In this document: one piece after another, positions 51,256 through 60,365 of the stretch
Layout of the letters: every line of letters starts with the position of its first letter
Position numbering within the stretch: position 1 is the stretch's first letter
NCBI RefSeq assembly: GCF_017744015.1
Contig: NZ_JAGHRA010000001.1
Span: forward strand, 186,001 to 250,000
From: Paracoccus sp. R12_2
Lineage (GTDB): Bacteria; Pseudomonadota; Alphaproteobacteria; Rhodobacterales; Rhodobacteraceae
DNA length: 64,000 nt
Direction of reading: 5' to 3'
Notes under the pieces: generated by a model
Database searches by the model: none
Told to the model about the DNA's origin: nothing
Seen by the model: the letters and a program-made list of their open reading frames with translations, nothing else
Program-made: the position numbers and the translations under genes

Positions 51256-54200
51256 AGCAGGAAATCGTCGCCATCCAGGGTCAGGTGCCCGTCAAGCCGG
51301 ATCTGCATGTCGGCGCGTCCATCACCATCGACATCCACGATGACCCGGGTTTCATCACCGCTATGAAACCAGCGCAGCTGATGGTCGTCCGAAAAGCCCC
51401 GGTTGCCCCGATACCTCAGGTCCAGCGCGCTGAGATCCAGCCGGTCCTGTCCGGGCGTGAAATCCAGGATCAGGTCGGAGTGCCGGCCGGTCCCGCTGTC
51501 CCTGAGGGAATCGTAGCGAAAGACGTCGGCACCGGCATTTCCTATCAGCCGGTCGGCCCCGGAACCACCGATGAGCGTGTCGTTGCCCACATCTCCGCGA
51601 AGCTGGTCGTCGCCGTCCCCGCCCGAGATCAGATCGTCACCGGTTCCGCCGATCAGGATATCATTGTCGCCGCCGCCGTCCAGCGTGTCGCCGCCATCGC
51701 CGCCAACCAGCGTATCATCATCCCACCCGCCGCGCAGCAGATCATCGCCCGTGCCGCCGATCAGATAGTCGTGGCCAGCGCCGCCGCTGAGGGAATCCCG
51801 ACCCCAGCCTCCGTCCAGGCGATCGTTGCCATCATCGCCCCACAACCGGTCGTCACCCCCACCGCCGTAGATCCGGTCATCGCCATCGCCGCCATACAGG
51901 CTGTCACGCCCGGCATCGCCGTAAAGCCTGTCCAGCCCGGCATCCCCGCGCAAAAGATCGTTGCCCAGATTTCCATACAGAAGATCGTTGCCGTTGCCGC
52001 CGTAGATGGCGTCGTTGTCCATCTCTCCGTGGATGGTATCGTGGCCCCAGTCGCCCTTCAGCGTGTCGCGTCCCCAGCCGCCGTAAAGCAGGTCGTTCCC
52101 GGCCTGACCGAAAAGCCGGTCCCAGCCGCGGCCCGAGGTCAGCGTGTCGTTTCCGGTCCCGCCGATCAGCCGGTTGTGGCCCAGCATCGAGGTGATCCGA
52201 TCATCACCAGCACCGCCGTCCATGCGGTCATTGCCGGAATCGCCTTCCAGCATGTCGTTCCCGTTTCCGCCCGACAGCGTGTCATAGCCATTGCCACCCC
52301 ACAGGGAGTCATCGCCGTCGCCGCCCGACAGGCTGTCATTGTCGGACTGCCCCAGCAGCCTGTCATTGCCCGCATCGCCGTTGATCGTGTCCCGGCCCCA
52401 GCCGCCCTCCAACAGGTCATGGCCATCGCCGCCATGCATCAGGTCATAGCCGCTGCCCGCAACCAGCGTATCGTTTCCCGCGCCGCCGATCAGCCGGTTA
52501 TGTCCCGATGAATCAACCAGCCGGTCATTGCCGTCGCCGCCATTCAGCGTGTCGTTTCCGCCCTCGCCATCCAGGGTGTCATTGCCGTCATCGCCCCAGA
52601 TGCGGTCATTGCCGTTTCCGCCCGCGATCCGGTCTGCGCCTTCTCCGCCATGGAGGTCGTCGTTTCCGACCCGCCCCCAAAGCGCGTCATTGCCCGCATC
52701 GCCGTACAGAGTGTCGTTGCCCCAGCCGCCATACAGCGCGTCCCAGCCACCGCCGCCATACATCAGATCATAGCCGCCGCCCGCGTTCAGCGTGTCGTCG
52801 CCATCGCCTGCGACAAAACGGTTGTGGCCCGCCAGATCCGTCAACTGGTCGTCGCCTGCATCGCCGACCAGCGTGTCGTCGTCATCGCCGCCATCGATGC
52901 TGTCATTGCCGTCGCCGCCATACAGGCTGTCCTGACCGGCGCCGCCGGTCAGCGTGTCGGCGCCATCGCCGCCATAGGCAAGATCGTTGCCTGCATCGCC
53001 GGCCAGATGATCGTCACCCGCGTCGCCGAACAGGGTGTCCCGGCCCGCGGCACCGATGATCCGGTCGTCGCCGTCACCGCCGCGCAGCACGTCGTCGCCG
53101 CCTTGTCCAAGAACGGTGTCGGCACCCGCGCCGGCGGAAACAATGTCATTTCCCGCGCCGGCATCGATATAGTCGCCGCCCTGGCCGCCCGTCATCTGGT
53201 CGGCATCTGCGGTGCCGAACAGCCATCTGCCGATATCCGACGGCGCATCATCGGGCGTGATATCCACCGGGTCGCGTTCGGGCAGCCAGTAATGCGCGAT
53301 GGGAAACATCGCGTTGCTGAAATCCGCAGCCTCCAGCGGCGTGCGGTCGCGACTGCGGACATCCAGGATCGAATTGCCATAGGTGATGCGGATGCCCCAG
53401 TCATAGGACTGGAAGCCAAGCTGCCAGGTGCTGCGGATCATCCCCAGCATCGACAGGTCCAGCCGGTCGGCGCCAAGTTCGAAATCATGCACGATCACCC
53501 GCCCGTCGAAACGGGTGACAACGAAGGTATCGGCGCCCTCGCCGCCGACAAGCATGATATCCTCGCTGGCCGTCACCAGAATGTCGTCGCCCGCCCCGCC
53601 CTCCAGCCGGGTGGTGCCGGCCTGCGCCACCAGCATGTCGTCACCGGCGCCGCCCGACACCGTTCCCTGCCCCGCAAACGCGGTCTGGCCAAGGTCACCG
53701 GGATCCAGCACCAGTTGCGTCACCCCCGTTTCGGACTGGCTGGCGACAAACAGTGCGATCTTGCCGTCGATCACCTGCGCGGCGATGGCGCTGACATCGG
53801 ACAGCGTCATGCCATTGCTGTCGGCGATGGATTGCAGGAACAGCAGCCGGCCGTCGGGCAGCAGCGTGAAGACGCTGACCCCGTCATCGGCCCCCGCCGC
53901 GATGACGTAGCCGCGCCCATCGACGACAACGGTCGCCAGCCCGGTGATGTTCTGAAAGCGGGTCGTCAGTTCGTCGATGATGTAATCGGTCGCGGTCAGG
54001 CTGCCATCCGCGCCAAGCCGAAAGACCGACAGCGAGGACGAGGACGACGCCCCGACGACCAGGAAGGTCTTGCCGCCGAACTGCAGCGTGCCGACATGGG
54101 CGGGAATGTCGTATCCCATCCCCTGTGCCGCGACATGCATCGCCCCCGCGCCCAGCACGCCATCCTCGCCGATCCGGTGGGTCGAGATGAAATTCCCGCC

Positions 54201-54794
54201 CGACGAAATCGCCACCAGCAGCCGCTGGTTGCCGACCGTCACGTCAAGAAGCTGGTCAAGTCCGGCGCCGGGGATCGCATCGCTGGCGGGCAGTTGCAGT
54301 GTCGAGCGGGTCTGCAGGCTGCCATCGGGCAGCACGCGCTGAACCTTCAGCGTAAGGTCGCCCGCATGTCCCGAATAGATGAAATCCCCCGCCGCGCTGG
54401 AAAAATGCCCCAGCGCCGTGACCCGGTCGCCAAGCTGCCCGGACGGAAACAGCCCGTCAAAGCCCGACAGGTTGCCAAGCCCGTCCACCGGAATTCCCAG
54501 ATCGACCGCCCCGCCAAGCTGGCCAAGATGCAGGAAACTGCCGTCCGGCAGGTCGAGAATCGCCAGTTCCGGATCGCCCTGATAGGTGAAGTCCTGCGGG
54601 TACCCCAGTCCCTGAACCAGATGCAGCCCGGTTTCGGCACCACCGATCGCGAAGCTGGCCACGCCGCCGCCGACATGGGTTGTGCTGAACAGCATCCACT
54701 GTCCCCCGATGCGGGCGACCGCCAGATCGGTGACATTCGAAAGCCAGCTTGTTTCCGTGGTCCCATAGGTGACCACGAGGCGATGGGATAGCAT
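51252..54794 (-). CDS. RTX calcium-binding secreted protein with beta-propeller-like N-terminus
   Basis: A 1180-residue acidic protein. Residues about 1-385 form repeated beta blades (VADGR/FVADSG-like seven-stranded pattern with GG turns). From about 390 there are isolated, then from about 540 some 60 contiguous GGxGxDxLx nonapeptides that bind calcium in a parallel beta-roll. The end ([10 protein letters not shown]...[10 protein letters not shown]) is a type I secretion tail. No N-terminal signal peptide. The repeats contain an exact 324-base higher-order unit. It is likely secreted by a type I system encoded elsewhere; activity (adhesin or enzyme) unknown. Confidence 0.88.
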   Translation of the reverse strand: MLSHRLVVTYGTTETSWLSNVTDLAVARIGGQWMLFSTTHVGGGVASFAIGGAETGLHLVQGLGYPQDFTYQGDPELAILDLPDGSFLHLGQLGGAVDLGIPVDGLGNLSGFDGLFPSGQLGDRVTALGHFSSAAGDFIYSGHAGDLTLKVQRVLPDGSLQTRSTLQLPASDAIPGAGLDQLLDVTVGNQRLLVAISSGGNFISTHRIGEDGVLGAGAMHVAAQGMGYDIPAHVGTLQFGGKTFLVVGASSSSSLSVFRLGADGSLTATDYIIDELTTRFQNITGLATVVVDGRGYVIAAGADDGVSVFTLLPDGRLLFLQSIADSNGMTLSDVSAIAAQVIDGKIALFVASQSETGVTQLVLDPGDLGQTAFAGQGTVSGGAGDDMLVAQAGTTRLEGGAGDDILVTASEDIMLVGGEGADTFVVTRFDGRVIVHDFELGADRLDLSMLGMIRSTWQLGFQSYDWGIRITYGNSILDVRSRDRTPLEAADFSNAMFPIAHYWLPERDPVDITPDDAPSDIGRWLFGTADADQMTGGQGGDYIDAGAGNDIVSAGAGADTVLGQGGDDVLRGGDGDDRIIGAAGRDTLFGDAGDDHLAGDAGNDLAYGGDGADTLTGGAGQDSLYGGDGNDSIDGGDDDDTLVGDAGDDQLTDLAGHNRFVAGDGDDTLNAGGGYDLMYGGGGWDALYGGWGNDTLYGDAGNDALWGRVGNDDLHGGEGADRIAGGNGNDRIWGDDGNDTLDGEGGNDTLNGGDGNDRLVDSSGHNRLIGGAGNDTLVAGSGYDLMHGGDGHDLLEGGWGRDTINGDAGNDRLLGQSDNDSLSGGDGDDSLWGGNGYDTLSGGNGNDMLEGDSGNDRMDGGAGDDRITSMLGHNRLIGGTGNDTLTSGRGWDRLFGQAGNDLLYGGWGRDTLKGDWGHDTIHGEMDNDAIYGGNGNDLLYGNLGNDLLRGDAGLDRLYGDAGRDSLYGGDGDDRIYGGGGDDRLWGDDGNDRLDGGWGRDSLSGGAGHDYLIGGTGDDLLRGGWDDDTLVGGDGGDTLDGGGDNDILIGGTGDDLISGGDGDDQLRGDVGNDTLIGGSGADRLIGNAGADVFRYDSLRDSGTGRHSDLILDFTPGQDRLDLSALDLRYRGNRGFSDDHQLRWFHSGDETRVIVDVDGDGRADMQIRLDGHLTLDGDDFLL
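51858..52829 (-). repeat. Three tandem 324-base higher-order units in the RTX gene
   Basis: The codons for the marker GHNR begin at 52829, 52505 and 52181, exactly 324 bases (12 nonapeptides, 108 residues) apart. Within each unit the first six nonapeptides align best (for example GGWGRDT and GYDLM positions). Each unit is preceded by a nonapeptide ending in a non-glycine tail (TDLA, VDSS, TSML). Confidence 0.85.
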
Positions 54795-54896
54795 GTCCTG
54801 TCCGCGCACAAAGTCCCAGACCCGTCCGAATCTAGGGGTGAGCGCTTAACAAGCCATGCATGCGGGTGTCGGTAACAGGCCGAATTAGCCGACATT

Positions 54897-55676
54897 TTAG
54901 CTGTCTTCTTCGGAACCTTCCCCGGCGCCACGAAAGGCCAGCGGCCCATACAGGATCAGGCCGGGCTGGCTGACCTCGGCGTTCTCCATCATTCTGGCCA
55001 GCGCCTCGACGGTGGTCCGCACCAGTCGCTGATGGGGGTGTCCCACGGCTTCGGCGAACAGCGCCGGGGTGGTGCCCGGCAGCCCGTGGTCGCGCAACCC
55101 GCGGGCCAGTCTCGGAAAGCTGCGCTGGCCCATGAACACGACCGTCGTCACGGACGGATCGGCGATGGCGGCCCAGTTGATGTCCTCGGGCAGTTGGCCG
55201 GTCACGTCGGCGCCGGTCACGAACTGCACCCGCCGCGCGGTCAGGCGGCGTGTCAGCGGCAGACCCGCCGCCGCCGCCGCCGCGCTGGCCGAGGTGACGC
55301 CTGGCACGATCTCGAACGGGATCGCGGCATCGGTCAGGGCGATCAGTTCCTCTTCCAGCCGCCCGAAGATGCCCGCGTCGCCGGATTTCAGCCGCACCAC
55401 CCGGCGTCCGGCCCGCGCGTGGCTGACCAGCAGCGCGTTGACGTGATCCTGCCGCGCCGAGGGCCGACCGGCGCGCTTGCCGACCGCGATCAGTTCGGCA
55501 TCCGGCCCCGCATGGTCCAGCACCGGCCCCGACGCCAGATCGTCGAACAACACCACCTCGGCCTCGGCCAGACGGCGCGCGGCTTTCAGCGTCAGCAGCT
55601 CGGGGTCGCCCGGTCCCGCCGACACAAGCGATACGAAGCCGGGGGATCTTGCAGGATCGGGCACTGGATCGGGCAC
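54897..55676 (-). CDS. cobA: Uroporphyrinogen-III C-methyltransferase
   Basis: A 259-residue SAM methyltransferase making precorrin-2 for siroheme and cobalamin. VSAGPGDPELLTLKAARRL is motif 1; RLKSGDAGIFGRLEEE corresponds to the RLKGGDP loop with Ser-Gly and Ala-Gly variations; VPGVTSASAAAAAAGLPLTRR and VFMGQRS follow. The start is uncertain: two GTG codons lie in a 12-base tandem repeat (55676 and 55664). No CysG-type dehydrogenase domain is fused. It is divergent from the photolyase gene. Confidence 0.9.
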   Translation of the reverse strand: MPDPVPDPARSPGFVSLVSAGPGDPELLTLKAARRLAEAEVVLFDDLASGPVLDHAGPDAELIAVGKRAGRPSARQDHVNALLVSHARAGRRVVRLKSGDAGIFGRLEEELIALTDAAIPFEIVPGVTSASAAAAAAGLPLTRRLTARRVQFVTGADVTGQLPEDINWAAIADPSVTTVVFMGQRSFPRLARGLRDHGLPGTTPALFAEAVGHPHQRLVRTTVEALARMMENAEVSQPGLILYGPLAFRGAGEGSEEDS

Positions 55677-55837
55677 TGGGGCAATGGCTTTCGCTGCGGC
55701 AACCTGACGTCTGCTATACCACCCCGCCCGGTTCTGACAATGCTGCGGCGATGCGCGGGCTGTCGGAAAACCCGCTTTGCGAAGGAAACTTTCTGCCGCG
55801 TCATGCGTGTGTCTGCGACAGGTGCAAGGAGAAGATG

Positions 55838-57214
55838 ATGGTGGCAATATGCTGGTTCCGCCGTGTGTTGCGGCTGGACGACCACCCCGCACTGGTGGCG
55901 GCGGCAAGTTCGGGGCCGGTGATACCGCTGGTCATCCTGGACCCGGCCGAGGCCGAGGCGCATCCCGCCAGCGCACAGCGTCAGGCCCTGTCGCTGCCCC
56001 GTCTGCAGGCCGCGCTGCACCGTCACAACAGCCGACTGATCGTGCGTCGGGGCGACACCGCCGAGATCCTGGAACAGGTCGCGCGGCAGACAGGCGCGGA
56101 CGCGGTTCACACCACCGAAGGCTTTCCTTTTGCCAGCGACCACGGGCTGAAGGCGGCCGCCGAACGCGGCGGCGCGACGCTGCATCTGCATCCGCTGGCC
56201 GATCTGGTGCCGCGCGGATCGGTCAGGACCCAAGAGGGCGGGATCTACAAGGTGTTCACGCCGTTCTGGCGGGCCATGCGCGCGGTCGATATCGACCGGC
56301 CGCTGGATCCGCCCACGCTGAATCTGCCCCAGAGTTGGCCCGACAGCGATGAAACCGACTGGCCCGAGGCGCGATCGGCGATGAACCGGGGATGGGATGT
56401 CGTGGCCGGGCACATCGATGCAGGCGAAGACGCGGCCCGCGACCGGTTGGATGCGTTTCTGGACGGTCCTGTCGGGGATTACGGCACGCATCGCGACCAG
56501 CCGTGGCGCGCGTCGGGCACTTCCGGCCTGTCGGATGCGCTGGCGGTGGGCGAGATCAGCGCCCGCAGGATCTGGCATGTCGGTCTGGCCGCGCGCGAGA
56601 ACGGGCGACAGGGCGTCGAGGATTTCCTGCGCGAGGTGGCCTGGCGCGAGTTCGCGCGCGAGCTGTTCCACGAAAGCCCCGACATGGACCGCACCTGCTG
56701 GCGCAACGAGTGGAACGATTTTCCATGGAAGCGGGACAACAACGAGGCCGAGGACTGGCGGCGGGCGCGGACCGGCGTGCCCATGGTCGATGCCGGTCTG
56801 CGCGAATTGTTCGTGACCGGCCGGATGCACAACCGTGTGCGGATGGTCGTCGGCAGCTATCTGACCAAGCACCTGCTGACCGATTGGCGTGTCGGGCTGG
56901 ACTGGTTTGCCCGGACGCTGACCGACTGGGACGCGGCGTCGAACGCGATGAACTGGCAGTGGGTGGCCGGCTGCGGCCCCGACGCATCGCCCTATTTCCG
57001 GGTCTTCAACCCCGACACGCAGGCGCAAAAATTCGACGCAAAGGCACGCTATCGCGACCACTGGCTGAAGCCCGGCGCGCCGGGCGCATCGTCATTCGCG
57101 GAAGCCGCGCCCCGATCCTGGAACATCGACCTGCAGCGCATGGCCGTTCCCGCGATCTCGTTGTCGCAGGGGCGCGCGCGGGCGCTGACGGCCTATGAGG
57201 ATTTCAAGGAGTGA
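55838..57214 (+). CDS. phr: Cryptochrome/photolyase-family DNA photolyase
   Basis: A 458-residue light-driven DNA repair flavoprotein. The N-terminal antenna domain starts CWFRRVLRLDDHPAL. The FAD domain has the family order DFLREVAWREFARELFHESP, RTGVPMVDAGLRELFVTGRMHNRVRM, LTDWRVGLDWFARTLTDWDAASNAMNWQW and SPYFRVFNPDTQAQKFD. AAGGAG gives best spacing to the ATG at 55838 (another ATG at 55835). Class I CPD repair is likely. It is the first of four plus-strand genes in the stress block. Confidence 0.93.
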   Translation: MVAICWFRRVLRLDDHPALVAAASSGPVIPLVILDPAEAEAHPASAQRQALSLPRLQAALHRHNSRLIVRRGDTAEILEQVARQTGADAVHTTEGFPFASDHGLKAAAERGGATLHLHPLADLVPRGSVRTQEGGIYKVFTPFWRAMRAVDIDRPLDPPTLNLPQSWPDSDETDWPEARSAMNRGWDVVAGHIDAGEDAARDRLDAFLDGPVGDYGTHRDQPWRASGTSGLSDALAVGEISARRIWHVGLAARENGRQGVEDFLREVAWREFARELFHESPDMDRTCWRNEWNDFPWKRDNNEAEDWRRARTGVPMVDAGLRELFVTGRMHNRVRMVVGSYLTKHLLTDWRVGLDWFARTLTDWDAASNAMNWQWVAGCGPDASPYFRVFNPDTQAQKFDAKARYRDHWLKPGAPGASSFAEAAPRSWNIDLQRMAVPAISLSQGRARALTAYEDFKE

Positions 57215-57218
57215 GCCC

Positions 57219-57617
57219 ATGAAGATCGCCGTTCTCTACATCTCGACGCTGGTCATCTTTCTTGCCGTGGACGTGGTGGGCATCAGGACCATCATCCGCC
57301 CGATCTTCGAACGCCATATCGGCGATCTGCTGGCCGATCCGTTCCGGCTTGGCCCGGCAGCGGCGTTCTATGCCTTCTATATCGTCGGCGTCCTGTATTT
57401 CGTATCGGTCCCGGCGCTGCGCGATGGCGCGCCGGTCCAGGCCGCGCTGGCAGGCGCCCTGCTGGGGCTGATGTGCTATGGCACCTATGAATTCACCAGC
57501 CTGGCGATCATGCGCGACTGGTCGTGGCAGCAGGTCATCGCGGACACCGCCTGGGGCGGGTTCCTGACCGGGTTCTCGGCCTGGGCGGGGGTGATGGTCG
57601 CGCGGATGGTCGGCTGA
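57219..57617 (+). CDS. DUF2177-family membrane protein
   Basis: A 132-residue membrane protein with four helices and the family signature DTAWGGFLTG near the C-terminus, plus LGPAAAFYAFYIVGVLYFV in the second helix. AAGGAG lies eight bases before the ATG, just after the photolyase stop, and the stop overlaps the next SDR start by one base. Role unknown; it is often found with photolyase genes. Confidence 0.88.
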   Translation: MKIAVLYISTLVIFLAVDVVGIRTIIRPIFERHIGDLLADPFRLGPAAAFYAFYIVGVLYFVSVPALRDGAPVQAALAGALLGLMCYGTYEFTSLAIMRDWSWQQVIADTAWGGFLTGFSAWAGVMVARMVG

Positions 57618-58282
57618 TGCGGGCGCTGATCCTTGGCGCGTCCGGCGGGATCGGCGCGGCAGTCGCGGCGCGTCTGCGTGATGGCGGGGCCGATGTCACC
57701 GGCCTGTCGCGCAGCGGCGACGGTCTGGATCTGACCGATGCGGCGACGCTGAGCGATCACGCCACGCGGCTGGACGGGCAGCGATTCGACCTGATCTTCA
57801 ATGCCACCGGCGCGCTGATGATTGACGGCAGCCGGCCCGAGAAAAGCTTCGATGCCGCCGATGCCGATGCGATGGCGCGGCAATTCGCGCTGAACGCGAC
57901 CGGGGTGGCACTGGCGATCCGGTATTTCGGGCCGTTGCTGGCGGGCGACCGGCGCGCGGTCTTTGCGTCCCTGTCGGCGCGCGTGGGATCGATCGGGGAC
58001 AACCGGCTTGGCGGCTGGTTCGGCTATCGCGCCGCCAAGGCCGCGCAGAACCAGATCATCCGCTGCGCCGCGATCGAATGGAAACGCCGCAACCGGCACA
58101 GCATCTTCGTCGCGCTGCATCCGGGCACGGTCGAGACACCGCTGACCGCGCGATATGCAGACCGCTATCCGACGATCACGCCGGACCGCAGCGCAGAGGC
58201 GCTGTTGTCCGTGATCGACGGACTGTCGCCCGATGACAGCGGCGGTTTCCGCGACTGGAAGGGCCAGAGGGTCGAATGGTAG
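57617..58282 (+). CDS. SDR-family protein (C-factor-like)
   Basis: A 221-residue short-chain dehydrogenase. The cofactor loop is GASGGIGAAVAARL at the extreme N-terminus; NATG replaces the usual NNAG; SLSARVGSIGDN holds the serine and YRAAKAAQN the Tyr-Lys pair. The C-terminal region is short, as in CsgA/C-factor-type SDRs. Coupled to the DUF2177 gene. Substrate unknown. Confidence 0.88.
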   Translation: MRALILGASGGIGAAVAARLRDGGADVTGLSRSGDGLDLTDAATLSDHATRLDGQRFDLIFNATGALMIDGSRPEKSFDAADADAMARQFALNATGVALAIRYFGPLLAGDRRAVFASLSARVGSIGDNRLGGWFGYRAAKAAQNQIIRCAAIEWKRRNRHSIFVALHPGTVETPLTARYADRYPTITPDRSAEALLSVIDGLSPDDSGGFRDWKGQRVEW

Positions 58283-58289
58283 GGTCGCC

Positions 58290-58841
58290 TCAGGCCGAGA
58301 GATAGGGCGCGAGTGCGTCGTGGATCTGCGGCCCGTCTGGCTTGGTGAAAGATCCCCATGTGCCAAGGACGCGGCCCTGCGGGTCAAGCAGCACCTTGGA
58401 GAAATTCCACTTCGGCACGAAGCCGGTCTGCTGTCGGACCCATTGATAAAAGGGGTGCACCTCGCCCTTGGCGACATGCAGGATATCGGTCATCGGCAGG
58501 GTGATGCCGTATTCCAGCGTGCAGTATTCCTTGACCTTCTTGCCGTCGTCCAGTTCCTGGTTGAAGTCGTTCGAGGGCACCGCGACCACGATCAGGCCCT
58601 GCGCAGCATATTTCTCGTGCATGGCCTGCATGTCGCGCAATTGTCCGGCAAAACCGCACAGCGAGGCGGTGTTGACCACGAGCACGGGCTTGCCCTGCCA
58701 ATCGGCGCTGTCCAGCAGCCCGCCATCGATCGACGGGAAGGTGAAACGTGGCATCGGCTCGGCCGAGGCGCGGCGGGTGGCCACGCCGGTCACGGCTGCG
58801 GATACGGCGGTTGCAAGGGTCAGAAACAGGCGGCGATGCAT
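58290..58841 (-). CDS. Glutathione peroxidase-family protein, exported
   Basis: A 183-residue thiol peroxidase with an N-terminal signal (MHRRLFLTLATAVSAAVTG...RRASA). The peroxidatic Cys62 is in NTASLCGFAGQLRDMQ, where selenocysteine enzymes have U; Gln95 (SNDFNQE) and the WNFSK tryptophan complete the catalytic set. Cys107 is a candidate resolving cysteine, so thioredoxin-type reductants may be used. It probably removes lipid or organic hydroperoxides in the periplasm, fitting the stress block. Confidence 0.9.
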   Translation of the reverse strand: MHRRLFLTLATAVSAAVTGVATRRASAEPMPRFTFPSIDGGLLDSADWQGKPVLVVNTASLCGFAGQLRDMQAMHEKYAAQGLIVVAVPSNDFNQELDDGKKVKEYCTLEYGITLPMTDILHVAKGEVHPFYQWVRQQTGFVPKWNFSKVLLDPQGRVLGTWGSFTKPDGPQIHDALAPYLSA

Positions 58842-58855
58842 GGCGGGGGCCTTTC

Positions 58856-59563
58856 TCAGCTGCGAGTCGCGAACAGGATAGCACGGCCTGCCAGCAGCGC
58901 CGATGCCAATGCCGCGAGCAGGACGACCACGAGGTTGACGGGCGAGATATTGGCGACGATCACCGCGATCAGCGCCCAGATGACCCCGATGGGATAGGCC
59001 CATTCGCAGGGCCTGGTCGCCTGCACGACAAGGGCGATGGCGGTGACGCCCAACAGGCACAGCACCGCCGATATTTGTGCGGACAAAATCCCATAGCCAG
59101 CCAGCACGATCCCCAGCGACGCGCCCGAAGCTGCGGTCAGCCAGCCCGCATACAGCGCCACCGGCCTGATCTGCCAGACCGCATCCCTGTGTCCAGCCCG
59201 CAGAAACGCGGCCAGCGCAAAGCCCAGCATCAGAAGGATCATCAGTGTCGCCCAGATCGGCGACCGCGACGCGACCCCAAGCCAGAAGAACCCGATCACA
59301 AGGCTTGCCAGCAAGGGCGGCCGCATCGCAGCCCAATCGTCGTCATCGGCGCGCCGCCAGACACCGTATCCCGCGCCGGCGATCAGCCACGCATAGATCA
59401 ACCCCCAGATCGAGAACGCGTAGCCGGCCGGCTGGATCGGCGGATCGTCCTGCGGGACCGGAAAGATGCCGGGCGGATAGCCGGCGAAATTCTGGAAGAT
59501 CGCCGGCGAGACGGCAAAGGCCAGCGCAGCAAACAGAACGGCAAGGGCAAGCGACGTCCTCAT
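58856..59563 (-). CDS. TspO/MBR-like polytopic membrane protein
   Basis: A 235-residue membrane protein with six or seven helices. PPIQPAGYAFSIWGLIYAWLIAGAGYGVW near 45-73 resembles the TspO block P.x.P.WxF...W, but the protein is longer than five-helix TspO and belongs to the extended tryptophan-rich relatives. TspO proteins bind tetrapyrroles and act in oxidative stress and pigment regulation. GAGG lies eight bases before the ATG. It overlaps the upstream SDR gene by four bases. Confidence 0.78.
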   Translation of the reverse strand: MRTSLALAVLFAALAFAVSPAIFQNFAGYPPGIFPVPQDDPPIQPAGYAFSIWGLIYAWLIAGAGYGVWRRADDDDWAAMRPPLLASLVIGFFWLGVASRSPIWATLMILLMLGFALAAFLRAGHRDAVWQIRPVALYAGWLTAASGASLGIVLAGYGILSAQISAVLCLLGVTAIALVVQATRPCEWAYPIGVIWALIAVIVANISPVNLVVVLLAALASALLAGRAILFATRS

Positions 59564-60303
59564 GCAGAATCCTCGCGGCTGAGACGGCGTGTCAGGGGCA
59601 GCGACAACCAGTAAGGCAGCGCACGGATCAGTTTCAGGCTGCGGGTCAGGCGATGCGGAAAATGGATCTCGAACCCGCCGCGCGCCAGTCCCGTGCGGAT
59701 CGCGGTGGCGGCCTTGTCGGGCTGGATCAGGGCGGGCATCCTGAATTCGTTCTTCTCGGTCAGGCGCGTTTCGACGAAGCCCGGGCATATCAGGCGGATA
59801 TCCAGATCCGAGCGTTCCGCCCGCAGGCTCTCCGCCAGATTGATGACGCCCGCCTTGCTGGCGGAATAGATCTGACCCTGCGGCAGGCCGACATAGCCCG
59901 CGACCGACCCGCACAGCGCCAGCTGACCGCCGCGCCGCAACAAGGGCGGGCCGACCTGCGCGACATGGAAGGTGCCGGTCAGGTTGACGGTCACGATCCG
60001 TGCGGCCATGTCGGGGTCAAGATCGGCAATGCGCCCCGGATCGTACAGCGCCGCCAGATGCACGATCCGGTCCAGACTGCCGCCTGCGGCGATGGCCGAG
60101 GCCGCGGCATCCAGACTGGCGCGGTCGGCCACGTCCAGCGGCCGGATCTCGGCCCCGCCGATCTCGTCGGCAAGGGCCTGCAAGGCATCCTGGCGCCGGG
60201 CGGACAACACCAGACGGGCACCCTCGGCGGCGTATTGACGCGCCAGTTCACGGCCGATGCCGTCACTGGCGCCGATGATCCAGATCCGGGAAGGTTTCGA
60301 CAT
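59560..60303 (-). CDS. SDR-family oxidoreductase
   Basis: A 247-residue short-chain dehydrogenase with GASDGIGRELARQYAAEG at the N-terminus, VNLTGTFHVAQ, the serine in CGSVAGYVGLPQ and YSASKAGVINLAESL as active site. The C-terminus has a basic, hydrophobic tail (LPYWLSLPLTRRLSR), possibly membrane-associated. AAAGGA is six bases before the ATG at 60303. An EcfG-type promoter lies just upstream at 60338-60362. Confidence 0.9.
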   Translation of the reverse strand: MSKPSRIWIIGASDGIGRELARQYAAEGARLVLSARRQDALQALADEIGGAEIRPLDVADRASLDAAASAIAAGGSLDRIVHLAALYDPGRIADLDPDMAARIVTVNLTGTFHVAQVGPPLLRRGGQLALCGSVAGYVGLPQGQIYSASKAGVINLAESLRAERSDLDIRLICPGFVETRLTEKNEFRMPALIQPDKAATAIRTGLARGGFEIHFPHRLTRSLKLIRALPYWLSLPLTRRLSREDSA

Positions 60304-60337
60304 ACTGATCCTTTCAGGCGCGTGCCCAGCAAACATA

Positions 60338-60362
60338 AACGTCCGCCGGGCTGCGCCGTTCC
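60338..60362 (-). promoter_or_regulatory. EcfG-type (general stress sigma) promoter candidate
   Basis: On the minus strand GGAAC (60358-60362) is followed after exactly 16 bases by CGTT (60338-60341), the consensus for EcfG/SigT promoters of alphaproteobacteria. It sits in the 62-base gap before the SDR-TspO pair, giving a leader of about 30 bases. Confidence 0.6.
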
Positions 60363-60365
60363 CCG

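Noticed and set aside
51500..53200. Regular short repeats that might be mistaken for a CRISPR or satellite array
   Set aside because: Period is 27 bases in frame with GGxGxDxLx codons and no unique spacers; it is coding RTX sequence.
51219..54791. Two long plus-strand open frames opposite the RTX gene, rich in VIAxAA-type repeats
   Set aside because: The repeats are the antisense reading of the RTX nonapeptides; not an independent repeat protein.
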